The notes under the pieces: model-generated
Seen by the model: only the letters and a program-made list of their open reading frames with translations
What the model was told of the DNA's origin: nothing
Database searches by the model: none
From: Geosporobacter ferrireducens
Lineage (GTDB): Bacteria > Bacillota > Clostridia > Peptostreptococcales > Thermotaleaceae
Length of the DNA stretch: 64,000 bases
NCBI RefSeq assembly: GCF_001750685.1
Contig: NZ_CP017269.1
Coordinates: forward strand, 1,653,416-1,717,415
Reading direction: 5' to 3'
Made by a program: the position numbers and the translations under genes
Part shown: positions 1-9,166 of the stretch, piece after piece
How the letters are laid out: each line of letters begins with the position of its first letter
How positions within the stretch are numbered: the first letter of the stretch is position 1

Positions 1-484
1 TGGCTCTGGCAATACACACCCTCTGTAATTGACCGCCACTGAGTTCATGGGGGTAACGGTATAAATATTCCTCTGCCAAACCTACTTTTTCTAAGAGATC
101 AATAGCCTTTTGAATAATATCTTTTCTTTCTAAATTCTCAAAGGTTCTGAGGGGTTCCGAAAGAATATCCAAGACCTGAAACCTGGGATTAACAGAAGAA
201 ATATAGTCTTGAAAAACAACACTTATCTTTTGTTTTATCGCTTTGTTTTTGGTTTTAGTAATATCCGCACCCTCAATCGCTATACTCCCCCGGTCTGCTT
301 TCTCTACCCCAATGATTAAACGGCCTAGGGTGCTTTTGCCGCTGCCGCTTTCACCAATAATACCCAAGCATTCCCTTTCTTTGAGGTACAGGGATATCCC
401 TTTCAAAATTTCAATCTTTTCCTTGCTCATAATATCAAAGGATTTTTTGTAGCTTTTGTAGACATCCTTCACTTCTAACAGCAT
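1..484 (-). CDS. nikE: Nickel/peptide ABC transporter ATP-binding protein (NikE/DppF type), partial
   Basis: This is the N-terminal ~161 residues of an ATPase of the oligopeptide/nickel ABC family; the 3' part lies beyond the left window edge. Visible are the Walker A motif GESGSGKST, the Q-loop (VVFQDY) and the signature LSGGQLQRV. It powers import together with the NikD-type ATPase just upstream, from which it is separated by 11 bp. The start at 484 gives MLLEVKDVYKSY, typical for the family. DppF/OppF paralogues look alike; the nickel assignment comes from the NikA-like binding protein of the same operon. Confidence 0.85.
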   Translation of the reverse strand, partial: MLLEVKDVYKSYKKSFDIMSKEKIEILKGISLYLKERECLGIIGESGSGKSTLGRLIIGVEKADRGSIAIEGADITKTKNKAIKQKISVVFQDYISSVNPRFQVLDILSEPLRTFENLERKDIIQKAIDLLEKVGLAEEYLYRYPHELSGGQLQRVCIARA

Positions 485-495
485 GCCTTTCCCCC

Positions 496-1308
496 CTATC
501 CCATAACCTGATGAAATCTATCCACCAATGCCCTTCTCGTATTGATTAAATATCTCGTATGCTGATTTTTTGAATGCGTCAGAAGGTACTGGGTTTCTCC
601 CTTCTCTATAACTTTACCGTCTTTCATCACTAAAATATCATCGGAAATCTTTGCTACAGCTCCCAAATCATGAGATATAAAAATCATAGATGTATTGTAT
701 TCTTCTTTGATCTTGACAAACTGCTCCATCACCTTGACCACATTGATGGCATCCACAGCTGTAGTGGGCTCATCTGCAATAATAATACCCGGTTTTAATG
801 TGAGGGCAATCCCTATCATAACCCGCTGGAGCATTCCTCCACTCAATTGATGAGGATATTTTTTCAGTACCTCCCTGGGAGAGCGGATGTGCATCTCCTC
901 CAATGCTTTTAAAGAAATATCCAAAGCCTCTTTTTTTCCTATATTCATATTTTCAATAAACGTTTCCATAATTTGTTCCTGTATAGGATAAAGGGGATTG
1001 AAAGCAGTCATAGGATTTTGTAATATCATGGAGATTTCCTTTCCCCTAATATTCCTAATCTTTCTCTTGCCAGCCTTCAACAGGTGTACATCCTTAAAGA
1101 TGACTTCTCCCTGGATCTCAAAATCCTTATTCAAAAGCCCTAATATAGCTTTACAAGTCATGCTCTTGCCGCTTCCGCTCTCACCCAGGATGCCCAGGCA
1201 GCGGTTTTTCTTTAAAGTAAAAGAAATGTCGGAAATAACACTCCTTATCCCACTACTGTCTCTGTATTGTACTTTTAAATGATTGACCTTTAATATGTCT
1301 GCAGTCAT
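496..1308 (-). CDS. nikD: Nickel/peptide ABC transporter ATP-binding protein (NikD/DppD type)
   Basis: A 270-residue cytoplasmic ABC ATPase. Walker A is GESGSGKSMT near residue 41, the signature LSGGMLQRV near 155, Walker B IIIADEP near 175 and the switch histidine in FISHDLG. Length and motifs fit the NikD/DppD half of a two-ATPase dipeptide/nickel importer. It lies one base from the upstream permease gene and 11 bp before the nikE-like gene, so the five genes form one transcription unit running leftwards. Confidence 0.88.
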   Translation of the reverse strand: MTADILKVNHLKVQYRDSSGIRSVISDISFTLKKNRCLGILGESGSGKSMTCKAILGLLNKDFEIQGEVIFKDVHLLKAGKRKIRNIRGKEISMILQNPMTAFNPLYPIQEQIMETFIENMNIGKKEALDISLKALEEMHIRSPREVLKKYPHQLSGGMLQRVMIGIALTLKPGIIIADEPTTAVDAINVVKVMEQFVKIKEEYNTSMIFISHDLGAVAKISDDILVMKDGKVIEKGETQYLLTHSKNQHTRYLINTRRALVDRFHQVMG

Positions 1309-1309
1309 C

Positions 1310-2128
1310 CTATACCTCCTTCGGATCTAATATATCCCTCAAGCTATCCCCCAACAGATTAAAAGCAGATACAATGATCAGGACTGCAATGCCGGGAGCA
1401 AGCATTTGTGTTGGATAGGAAGTAATCACATTTTTTGCCTCGCTTAGCATAGCCCCCCATTCTGCTGCTGGTGCTTGAATTCCAAGACCCAGGAAGGAAA
1501 GTGTGGAAATACTGATAATCACCCAGCCCATATCCAGGGTCGCCAGTACAATAACCTCCGGTAGAACGTTGGGAATCATGTGCCTCATGATAATAAAGCC
1601 CTTTCCTGTTCCTATCGTTTTAGAATACAAAATATAGTTTTTATTGCTGTGCCGGAGCACACTGGAGCGAATCATCCTAGCATACCAGGCCCACTTGATG
1701 GCAATGCTGGCAATGATGACATTGCGTATTCCCACCCCCATCATCCCAACCACCGCCAATATCATAACCTGACTGGGAAAAGACAGCATGATATCAACCA
1801 CCCTCATGAGGATCTCATCAACCAGGCCTCTAGCATACCCGGATATCACCCCGATGATTGTCCCAAGGGTAATTGTGCAGAGCATGGTGAGTAGGGACAA
1901 AAATAAAGTGGGCCTAATGCCGTGAATAAGCCTGGATAATATGCAGCGTCCAAGATGATCCGTCCCTAGTGGGAATTCCCGGCTACCTGAGGCATATTTT
2001 TTAGATATGCTTGTTTTATTCGGATCATTCGGCGCAAGCTCCTCCGCAAAAATCCCAATGAGCATGGTGGATACTATAATGATTAAAGTCATTACAGCTA
2101 TTTTATCTTTTATTATTTTTTTCAGCAT
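1310..2128 (-). CDS. nikC: Nickel/peptide ABC transporter permease (NikC/DppC type)
   Basis: A 272-residue inner-membrane permease with about six hydrophobic segments. It carries the DppC/NikC hallmark GTDHLGRCILSRLIHG near residues 54-70 and the EAA-type loop (near ASIAIKWAWYARMIRS and SKTIGTGKGFIIMRHMIPN) that docks the ATPase. It would form the pore with the NikB-like permease encoded one base upstream. Substrate cannot be read from the permease; the operon's binding protein suggests nickel or a metal-metallophore complex. Confidence 0.87.
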   Translation of the reverse strand: MLKKIIKDKIAVMTLIIIVSTMLIGIFAEELAPNDPNKTSISKKYASGSREFPLGTDHLGRCILSRLIHGIRPTLFLSLLTMLCTITLGTIIGVISGYARGLVDEILMRVVDIMLSFPSQVMILAVVGMMGVGIRNVIIASIAIKWAWYARMIRSSVLRHSNKNYILYSKTIGTGKGFIIMRHMIPNVLPEVIVLATLDMGWVIISISTLSFLGLGIQAPAAEWGAMLSEAKNVITSYPTQMLAPGIAVLIIVSAFNLLGDSLRDILDPKEV

Positions 2129-2129
2129 G

Positions 2130-3065
2130 TTACATTCCCTCCCGCAATCTTGGGTCCAGATTATGATGCAGGATATCTACGATCAGGTTACAGCAAATAA
2201 ATAGCATTCCCATCATCAGGATATATGCCTGAATGACGGGATAGTCCCTGTTGAAAATTGCAGAAATACACAATCGTCCAATTCCCGGCCAGGAAAAAAT
2301 GTTTTCGATCACAACGGTTCCGGCCACAAGTTGAACAATACTCATTCCCAAAGCAGTAATAGAGGATTGGAGAGAATTTCGAAGGACATGTTTTAGAATG
2401 ATATTTCTCTCCTTTAGCCCTCTGATCCTCGCATAAAAAACATAATTCTCTGTCATATTTTCTAATATATTGGTCCGTATCAATCGAACGTAGGTAGAAA
2501 TATAGGTAAGGCTTAGGGTAACGGCCGGCAGAATAATGGCTCCTGACTCTTTGTTTCCCCCTGTCGGTAAAAGGTCTAACTTTACCGCAAACAACCATAT
2601 CAGCAAAATTCCCATCCAATAGTTGGGCATAGCCGTAGCAACAAATATAAATATTCTTACGGTCCTATCAAAAATACTATCCTTAAATACAGCACAGAGG
2701 ATACCTAGGGGAATGCTTACCAGGATAACGATCCATAGAGAGGCAGCCGCAAGCTTCAATGTAGCGGGCAAATTTCTGGCAATCTCATCGATTACCCTTC
2801 TGTCCTTATGAACATAGGAATTTCCAAAATCCAAATGGAGCACATCCCATAGCCAGGTAAGATATCGCTGGAAATAGGGTCTGTTCAATCCCAACTCTTC
2901 TCTCATACCTGCGATTGCTTCCTCTGTGGGGATAATTTCATTCACCCGTAATGCAACCTCTGCCGGATCCGCCGGAATCAAGTTTATGAGAACAAAGGCA
3001 ATAAAGGATACGGCCAGCATCATAGGCAAAGCTATTAAAATCCTTTTGAGGATATATTTTCTCAT
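2130..3065 (-). CDS. nikB: Nickel/peptide ABC transporter permease (NikB/DppB type)
   Basis: A 311-residue membrane permease starting MRKYILKRIL, the usual DppB/NikB beginning, with the family motif LGLNRPYFQRYLTW in the first extracytoplasmic part and a docking-loop region around YARIRGLKERNIILKHVLRN. The reading frame is open to 3107, but the ATG at 3065 is preceded at good spacing by GGGAGG, so it is preferred. It sits between the binding-protein gene and the nikC-like gene. Confidence 0.87.
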   Translation of the reverse strand: MRKYILKRILIALPMMLAVSFIAFVLINLIPADPAEVALRVNEIIPTEEAIAGMREELGLNRPYFQRYLTWLWDVLHLDFGNSYVHKDRRVIDEIARNLPATLKLAAASLWIVILVSIPLGILCAVFKDSIFDRTVRIFIFVATAMPNYWMGILLIWLFAVKLDLLPTGGNKESGAIILPAVTLSLTYISTYVRLIRTNILENMTENYVFYARIRGLKERNIILKHVLRNSLQSSITALGMSIVQLVAGTVVIENIFSWPGIGRLCISAIFNRDYPVIQAYILMMGMLFICCNLIVDILHHNLDPRLREGM

Positions 3066-3145
3066 CTTTACCTCCCTCATAGCTTTTAAAACATGGAAGA
3101 TGGTCATAGATAAATTTCTCTATGACCAAATCTGCAGTAAAAGCT

Positions 3146-4768
3146 TTATTCAATGTACATTCTATCAAGGGGTACTTCGTACTGTGAAGGATTAAAGGTT
3201 ACATTCTTCACCTTCTCGTTGTATACAGCTCTATTTCTCTCAAAGGTCAAAGGAACATAAATGGCTTCATTATGTAGATAAGTAAGAATGTAATCATAAT
3301 ACGCTTGCCTTTGAATTTCATCTGTACTTGTAAAGGCCTCTAAAATTGTATCATGAAGTTTTTTAACCTCTTCGAGACCCTGTTGGGCTGCATAGTCTCC
3401 ATAAACAGCAGGCATTCTCATCCCTCCAAGGAAAGAGTGGGGATCATAGGGTGTGCCCCATGATATATTGAAAGTAATGCTAAAATCTCCGGCCTTCATT
3501 CTATCCCTATAGGCTTGTTCTTCTTCTCCGGTGATATTGAGCCTAAGGCCAATATTTCTCATTTGATCCTGTAAATATTCAGATATGTTTTTTTCTGTTA
3601 CACTGTCCGCATTATAGTGCATTAAAACTTCCAAAGGCTTGCCATCCTTTTCCCGTACGCCTGTGGCCGGATTCATCTTCCAGCCCGTCTCCTCAAGAAG
3701 ACCATTGCTCTTCTCTAAAGAATACTTATATCCCTCCAGTTCAACATTGCAATAAGGAACCGTCTTTGCAAGCAGTCTGTCGGCAGGTGATTCCAGTCCA
3801 TAGAAGATTTCCTCAGATATTTCCTCTCGGTTTACTGCCGCATTAATGGCCTGCCGTACATTTACATCTGATAGAATTTTATCCGTTGAATTCATAATAA
3901 GCATCCTTGTAGCCAGCGGATCTGATAAACTGGCCCCAAAGCCTTCCATTTTGGAAAACTTAAGATAGGTTTCTGCATCAACCATGTTGGTTCCAAATAT
4001 AATATCAATCTCTCCTTTTTCCAGAGCGAGGGTTCTGATTTGATTATCTGGAATAACCTTTGCAATAATCCGGCTAATCTCTGGCCTCTCACCCCAGTAG
4101 TTTGTGTTCACGTCAAAGACGGCATATTGATCCTTGTGGTTTTCCGCAAGAACATATTTTCCTGTACCAATCAGCCCATTTACGCCGTTTTTAGTCGTCC
4201 CGTCAATAAAACAATTCGGAGATATGAACCTAAAAGGCCGTGTTACTGCCAGTTCTACCAGAAGCGGGTAGTAGGGCTCCTTTAATTTCATCTCAAAGGT
4301 ATAATCATCTATGGCAGCAAACCCGTCTAATAAGCGAATGCTTTCAAGCCAACCATGTCGCTCTTTGTTATCATAAATAGCTTGAATATTGGCTTCTACC
4401 GCATGAGCATCAAATTTATGCCCATCAGAAAAAGTTATTCCCTGTCTTATATGAAAGGTATAGGTGCGTCCATCTTCAGATATATCCCAGTCCTTTGCAA
4501 GCCAAGGCTTAACGCCCTCATCAGTAATCATTACAAGGCCTTCAAACAGCAAATTTTGTGCAAAAAGCTCTCCACTGTAAATATGCGGGTTCAAATCCCT
4601 TATGTCTCTAAAATTAACGTAAACGATTTCATCTTTTGTATTGTTTTCATTATTTTTGTTTTCTTCAGCAGCAGTGTCTGCTTTTCCTCCTGAAGAACAA
4701 CCGGTAAACATCGCTACAAATAGGATCATCATAATGAATGATTTGATCATTCTGCTCTTGAATAGCAT
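3146..4768 (-). CDS. nikA: NikA-like nickel/metallophore-binding lipoprotein
   Basis: A 540-residue solute-binding protein of family SBP_bac_5. The N-terminus has a hydrophobic signal and lipobox (FVAMFTGCSS), so it is a membrane-anchored lipoprotein. Stretches such as NPHIYSGELFAQNLLFEGL, KERHGWLES, EPYYPLLVELAVTRPFRF and WGTPYDPHSFL closely follow E. coli NikA as I know it, including the histidine of DPHSF, which corresponds to the Ni-chelate-contacting His416 of NikA. The frame is open to 4825, but AAAGGGG before the ATG at 4768 supports this start. First gene of the importer operon. A peptide-binding role cannot be fully excluded. Confidence 0.85.
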   Translation of the reverse strand: MLFKSRMIKSFIMMILFVAMFTGCSSGGKADTAAEENKNNENNTKDEIVYVNFRDIRDLNPHIYSGELFAQNLLFEGLVMITDEGVKPWLAKDWDISEDGRTYTFHIRQGITFSDGHKFDAHAVEANIQAIYDNKERHGWLESIRLLDGFAAIDDYTFEMKLKEPYYPLLVELAVTRPFRFISPNCFIDGTTKNGVNGLIGTGKYVLAENHKDQYAVFDVNTNYWGERPEISRIIAKVIPDNQIRTLALEKGEIDIIFGTNMVDAETYLKFSKMEGFGASLSDPLATRMLIMNSTDKILSDVNVRQAINAAVNREEISEEIFYGLESPADRLLAKTVPYCNVELEGYKYSLEKSNGLLEETGWKMNPATGVREKDGKPLEVLMHYNADSVTEKNISEYLQDQMRNIGLRLNITGEEEQAYRDRMKAGDFSITFNISWGTPYDPHSFLGGMRMPAVYGDYAAQQGLEEVKKLHDTILEAFTSTDEIQRQAYYDYILTYLHNEAIYVPLTFERNRAVYNEKVKNVTFNPSQYEVPLDRMYIE

Positions 4769-4835
4769 ATTAGTACCCCTTTCATGTGTAATATAGTGCA
4801 TCGATCCAGAAAATCCTACGAACACATCGAGTAAA

Positions 4836-4850
4836 TGATAATAATAATCA
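4836..4850. promoter_or_regulatory. Fur-family operator (7-1-7 box) in front of nikA
   Basis: TGATAATAATAATCA matches the Fur 7-1-7 consensus TGATAATnATTATCA at every fixed position except one. It lies just downstream of the -10 box of the nik promoter, where bound repressor would block transcription. The regulator could be Fur, Zur or a relative; that choice is inference. Confidence 0.6.
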
Positions 4851-4866
4851 TCTTCATTTCCTCACA

Positions 4867-4895
4867 ATTATATAAGAACTCTTTGATACTGTCTA
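4867..4895 (-). promoter_or_regulatory. Sigma-A-type promoter of the nik operon
   Basis: On the minus strand a -35 TAGACA and a -10 TATAAT are separated by exactly 17 bases. The predicted start point lies close to the Fur-like box, about 100 bp before the nikA start codon. Confidence 0.6.
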
Positions 4896-5014
4896 TGCAC
4901 AATTAGGATATTTTTTGTACTTTTGGGTGTTCTGCTAAAAACAGGATCATAATTGCATACATCCTTGTAATCCCTAATCAGATTTTTATACTTTCAGTCC
5001 CAGACAAAATATCA

Positions 5015-5043
5015 TTGACAAAATATATATGACCTGATACATT
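5015..5043 (+). promoter_or_regulatory. Promoter of the csoR / P-type ATPase operon
   Basis: TTGACA (5015-5020), a 17-base spacer and TACATT (5038-5043). The -10 region runs directly into the CsoR-type operator. Confidence 0.55.
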
Positions 5044-5067
5044 ATACCCATACCCCTATGGGTATAA
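5042..5067. promoter_or_regulatory. CsoR-family operator (TATACCC...GGGTATA dyad)
   Basis: Inverted arms TTATACCC (5042-5049) and GGGTATAA (5060-5067) enclose ATACCCCTAT. CsoR/RcnR-family repressors bind such C/G-tract dyads flanked by TA-rich ends. It overlaps the -10 region of the promoter that serves the downstream csoR gene, implying autorepression lifted by metal binding. Confidence 0.65.
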
Positions 5068-5090
5068 TTTCGTTGAAGGAGGATTCAAAT

Positions 5091-5366
5091 ATGCGTCAGT
5101 GTATGGATATTCCAAAGATTCAGGCAAGAATTAAAAAAATTGAGGGGCAGCTTAGAGCCATTTCTACAATGGTGGATAAGGATGTTCCTTGCGAAGATAT
5201 TTTAATACAAATCAATGCAGCAAAAAGTGCACTTCATAAGGTTGGTCAGGCAGTTTTAGAGGGCCATTTGCAGCACTGCGTACGGGATGGTATAGAACAT
5301 GGAGATGCCGATAAAACGATTGCGGAATTTGCCAAAGCTGTAGAGCATTTTTCCAGAATGGGTTAG
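5091..5366 (+). CDS. csoR: CsoR/RcnR-family metal-sensing repressor
   Basis: A 91-residue all-helical DUF156 repressor. The metal-site pattern Cys-(x)n-His-x3-Cys is present: Cys in DVPCEDI, His and Cys in EGHLQHC, the arrangement of Cu(I)-sensing CsoR proteins. The start at 5091 is chosen because AAGGAGG lies 8 bp upstream; an upstream ATG at 5058 falls inside the operator. It is followed after 9 bp by a heavy-metal P-type ATPase gene. The sensed metal could be Cu(I), but nickel or another ion is possible because related RcnR-type sensors exist and a nickel-type importer is adjacent. Confidence 0.85.
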   Translation: MRQCMDIPKIQARIKKIEGQLRAISTMVDKDVPCEDILIQINAAKSALHKVGQAVLEGHLQHCVRDGIEHGDADKTIAEFAKAVEHFSRMG

Positions 5367-5375
5367 GTGATATAA

Positions 5376-7298
5376 ATGCAGAGGATTATAGATTTTTTTA
5401 AAGATGAAGAAAAACGTACCCTGCTGTTTTTAATCCTGTCGGCTATAGCATTGCTCATCAGCTTTTTTGATATTGGCCATTTTAAAATTGATGCCGCATG
5501 GATAGCCATTATTTTCTGCGGCCTTCCTATTGTCAAGGGCGCTTTGGAAGGCCTTATCCGAGAATTTGATATTAAAGCGGATGTTTTGGTTTCACTGGCA
5601 CTGATTGCAGCGGTTTTGATCGGTGAAAACTTTGCTGCGGGAGAGGTTGCCTTTATCATGGCACTGGGTGCGCTGTTAGAGGACCGTACCGTTGCAAAAG
5701 CCCGTGCCGGTATTGAAAAGTTGATACAGCTTACCCCGCCTACTGCTAGAATTCTTCGCAATGGAGAAGAAAGCATCATACCGGCAGAAAAGGTTCAGGT
5801 TGCTGATATACTCCGCGTACTTCCGGGGGAAACCATTGCTGCTGACGGCGTTATTATTTCCGGGCGAACCTCTATCAATCAATCGGTCATGACAGGTGAA
5901 TCCCTGCCCGTTGATAAAGGTATGGGGGATGAAGTTTCCAGCGGAACGGTTAATCAGTTCGGTACCTTCGATATGAAAGCCACCAAGGTTGGCGAAAACA
6001 GCTCATTACAGAGAATGATCCGGCTTGTAGAATCCGCAGATGCAAGCAAGGCTAAAATTGTGGGTATGGCAGACCGGTGGGCTACTTGGATCGTTGTAAT
6101 TGCGCTCCTATCTGCAGTTGGTACGTGGATTGCTACAGGAGAAGTGATTCGTGCCGTTACCATTCTTGTGGTGTTCTGTCCCTGCGCCTTAGTATTGGCT
6201 ACCCCTACCGCCATTATGGCGGGAATCGGCAATGCTACCAAGTTTGGGATCCTTGTTCGTGAAGGGGATGCGCTGGAAAGATTATCAAAAATCACCAGAA
6301 TTGCATTTGATAAAACCGGTACGCTCACTCATGGAAAGCCTGCTGTCGTAGGAGTGGAAAGCTTCCATTCAGATATAAGTCCAGAAAGATTATTGGCACT
6401 GACAGCCTCTGCCGAACTACGTTCTGAGCATCCCTTAGGTAAAGCTGTAATTTCTCATTTTAGAAATAAATCAAATATCTCTTTAGCAGAACCACAAAAA
6501 TTCACAATGCTTGCAGGCCGGGGGGTTAAAGCAGCTGTTGCAGATGAGATCATTCTTGCCGGAAATGCGGAACTGCTCATTGAAAACGCAGTTGCAATAC
6601 CTGACGATATGCTGGGCAAAGCATCTACATATAGAAATGAGGGCTGTACAATTATCTATGTTGCTGTTAATGATGCCGGGGTTGGTTTTATAGCTTTATC
6701 TGATACATTGCGGGGAGATTCTGCCGAAATGGTTCAAAATCTTCACGACCTGAATATAGAAAGCATATTGCTCACTGGCGATAACCCCCAAGCGGCTTCC
6801 CATATTGCAAAGCATGTTGGCATTGGGAAGGTTCATCCGGAGTGCCTGCCGGAAGATAAAATGTCTATCATCGAACAGTATCAGAATAAGAATGAAATGG
6901 TCTGCATGGTTGGTGATGGTATTAATGATGCGCCTGCTCTGAAAAAAGCATACGTAGGCCTTGCAATGGGTGGCATTGGCAGTGACATCGCAGTTGATGC
7001 TGCTGATATTACGCTTGTCAGTGATGACATCAAATCAATTCCCCACCTATTAAGGCTATCTCAAAAAACAATGGCAACGATAAAGCTAAATATCGTTCTA
7101 TCCCTGCTTCTCAATTTTGCAGCCATTTTATTCGCAATGACAGGTACTTTAGGGCCCGTTCTTGGCGCCTTGGTCCACAATGTCGGCTCTGTTGCCGTAA
7201 TTATAAATTCTGCATTTTTACTAAACTTCAAAAGTGATACCAAATATTCCAGATTAAATACGCATAAACCAATCTGCTCTAATCTGGACCTGTCATAA
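5376..7298 (+). CDS. P1B-type heavy-metal-translocating ATPase
   Basis: A 640-residue membrane pump. It has the actuator motif TGES near residue 171, the transmembrane metal site CPC near 268-270 (FCPCALVLATPTA), the phosphorylation motif DKTGTLTHG near 311, the HP motif SEHPLG and the hinge GDGINDAP. The last helices carry HNVGSVAVIINSAF. There is no N-terminal ferredoxin-like metal-binding domain, so it is shorter than typical CopA or CadA. It probably exports a soft or transition metal under control of the csoR gene 9 bp upstream. The transported ion cannot be settled by eye; Cu+, Zn2+ and Ni2+ remain open. Confidence 0.85.
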   Translation: MQRIIDFFKDEEKRTLLFLILSAIALLISFFDIGHFKIDAAWIAIIFCGLPIVKGALEGLIREFDIKADVLVSLALIAAVLIGENFAAGEVAFIMALGALLEDRTVAKARAGIEKLIQLTPPTARILRNGEESIIPAEKVQVADILRVLPGETIAADGVIISGRTSINQSVMTGESLPVDKGMGDEVSSGTVNQFGTFDMKATKVGENSSLQRMIRLVESADASKAKIVGMADRWATWIVVIALLSAVGTWIATGEVIRAVTILVVFCPCALVLATPTAIMAGIGNATKFGILVREGDALERLSKITRIAFDKTGTLTHGKPAVVGVESFHSDISPERLLALTASAELRSEHPLGKAVISHFRNKSNISLAEPQKFTMLAGRGVKAAVADEIILAGNAELLIENAVAIPDDMLGKASTYRNEGCTIIYVAVNDAGVGFIALSDTLRGDSAEMVQNLHDLNIESILLTGDNPQAASHIAKHVGIGKVHPECLPEDKMSIIEQYQNKNEMVCMVGDGINDAPALKKAYVGLAMGGIGSDIAVDAADITLVSDDIKSIPHLLRLSQKTMATIKLNIVLSLLLNFAAILFAMTGTLGPVLGALVHNVGSVAVIINSAFLLNFKSDTKYSRLNTHKPICSNLDLS

Positions 7299-7315
7299 AA
7301 AGCATCTTTCCATTC

Positions 7316-7362
7316 AAAAAGGTAAGCATATATTATTGCAGTGTAATATATGCTTACCTTTC
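7316..7362. terminator. Bidirectional terminator hairpin between convergent genes
   Basis: A perfect 17-bp stem, AAGGTAAGCATATATTA (7319-7335) with its complement at 7344-7360, flanked by A- and T-runs. It lies between the 3' ends of the ATPase gene and pruA. A diverged copy with the same outer arm and flank occurs at 58257-58305. Confidence 0.7.
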
Positions 7363-7457
7363 TATTTCATTGGCTTTATCCAGGGGAATCCTATCATGGG
7401 TAAAAAAGTATTGTTTTCTGCAGCCGGCAGCGTGCCCCCGTGCTTGTTTCCTTGAGC

Positions 7458-9083
7458 CTATTCCATAAATGCGTATTTATAGTTATCTGAAGGGTCAAAG
7501 GTTTCTTTTATTACCCTGGGGCTGACCCACCTAAGCAGGTTTAACTTACTGCCCGCCTTATCGTTTGTGCCTGAAGCTCTTCCCCCGCCAAAGGGCTGTT
7601 GTCCTACCACTGCACCTGTTGGTTTATCATTGATATATAGATTTCCTGCTGCATAATCAAGCATATTCTCCATTTCAACCAGTGCCCTTCTATTTTGCGA
7701 AAAAATTGAACCGGTTAATCCATACGGAGTAGATTCATTACATATCCTAAGTGTTTCTTCAAGTTTGTCATCCGCGTATACATATATGGTAAGCACAGGG
7801 CCAAAGATTTCTTCAGTCATTGTTTTAAAATATGGATTCTGTGCAACGATAATTGTCGGCTCAATAAAGTAACCTGCTGAATCATCACAATTTCCTCCGA
7901 AGATAATTTCAGCCTCATGAGAATTATGCGCATAATCAATATATCCTTTGATCCTGTCAAATGAATTTTTGTCTATGACAGCACCCATAAAATTCGTAAA
8001 ATCTTCTACATCTCCTACTCTAATCGTGGCAGCTTCGCCCATCAATTTATATTTTACTGCAGGCCATAAGCTTTCAGGAATATATGCCCGGGAAGCGGCT
8101 GAGCACTTTTGTCCCTGATATTCAAAGGCTCCCCTTATTAAAGCCGTAACAAGCCGATTCACATCTGCATCCTTATGGGCAAATACAAAATCCTTTCCTC
8201 CGGTTTCTCCTACAATCCTGGGATACGACTTATATTTATCTATATTTTCGCCAATGATCTTCCACATACTGTTAAACACTTCCGTAGACCCCGTGAAGTG
8301 GATTCCCCCAAAGCATTCATTGTTGAAAACTACATTTCCAATCAAATTTCCTGCACCTGGAACAAAATTTATAACGCCATCGGGCAGTCCCGCTTCCTGT
8401 AATAATTTCATGATAAAATAGTTAGAATATATAGACGTGCCTGCAGGCTTCCAAAGAACTGTATTTCCCATTAAGGCAGGTGCTATGGATAAATTGCCCC
8501 CTATAGCAGTAAAATTAAAGGGAGTTACAGCAAAAACAAAACCTTCAAGAGGTCTATATTCTATTCTGTTCCAGCTTTCATTGGTAGATATGATTTGTTC
8601 ATTATAAATTTCCGACATAAAGTATACGTTAAATCTCAGAAAATCTATCAACTCACATGCCGAATCAATTTCCGCTTGATAAGCGGTCTTACTTTGCCCC
8701 AACATGGTTGCTGCATTTAGCGTCATCCGCCAAGGCCCGGCTAACAGCTCCGCAGCTTTTAAAAATATCGATGCCCTATGGTGCCATGGCATTTTAACCC
8801 ACTCTTTTTTAGCTTCCAAAGCTGCTTCAATGGCTGCTTTGACTTCTTTTTCACCCGCCATATGATAGGTTGCAAGAACATGATTTTTATTATGGGGAAC
8901 TACACATTTCTGAATATTGCCTGTATATATCTCTTTTCCACCTATTATTAAAGGTATTTCCAACTGCTGCTGCTTTAATTCCGACAGCTTCGCCTTTAGG
9001 CTAATTCGTTCGGCACTGTCTTTTTCATAGGATAATACAACTTCATTTTCTGGTTTTCTTGCTTTAAAACGTGCATTAGACAT
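7458..9083 (-). CDS. pruA: L-glutamate gamma-semialdehyde (1-pyrroline-5-carboxylate) dehydrogenase
   Basis: A 541-residue aldehyde dehydrogenase of the P5C dehydrogenase group, the second step of proline or ornithine breakdown to glutamate, NAD(P)-dependent and cytoplasmic. The catalytic cysteine is in EYQGQKCSAAS, the general-base glutamate in VGETGGKDF, and GSIFSQNRRAL and QQPFGGGRASGTNDKAG are characteristic of PruA/RocA. Length matches stand-alone PruA (no fused PutA). An AAAGGAGG site precedes the ATG at 9083. It stands alone behind its own promoter and a ~300-nt leader with an RNA element and a terminator-like hairpin, so conditional expression is likely. Confidence 0.92.
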   Translation of the reverse strand: MSNARFKARKPENEVVLSYEKDSAERISLKAKLSELKQQQLEIPLIIGGKEIYTGNIQKCVVPHNKNHVLATYHMAGEKEVKAAIEAALEAKKEWVKMPWHHRASIFLKAAELLAGPWRMTLNAATMLGQSKTAYQAEIDSACELIDFLRFNVYFMSEIYNEQIISTNESWNRIEYRPLEGFVFAVTPFNFTAIGGNLSIAPALMGNTVLWKPAGTSIYSNYFIMKLLQEAGLPDGVINFVPGAGNLIGNVVFNNECFGGIHFTGSTEVFNSMWKIIGENIDKYKSYPRIVGETGGKDFVFAHKDADVNRLVTALIRGAFEYQGQKCSAASRAYIPESLWPAVKYKLMGEAATIRVGDVEDFTNFMGAVIDKNSFDRIKGYIDYAHNSHEAEIIFGGNCDDSAGYFIEPTIIVAQNPYFKTMTEEIFGPVLTIYVYADDKLEETLRICNESTPYGLTGSIFSQNRRALVEMENMLDYAAGNLYINDKPTGAVVGQQPFGGGRASGTNDKAGSKLNLLRWVSPRVIKETFDPSDNYKYAFME

Positions 9084-9166
9084 AAAAAAATCCTCCTTTA
9101 GTTAATAAACTTCATTACGTCTCCGCAGTCTATTAAAAAGAAGGTGTTATTTGACCATAGCAAACA

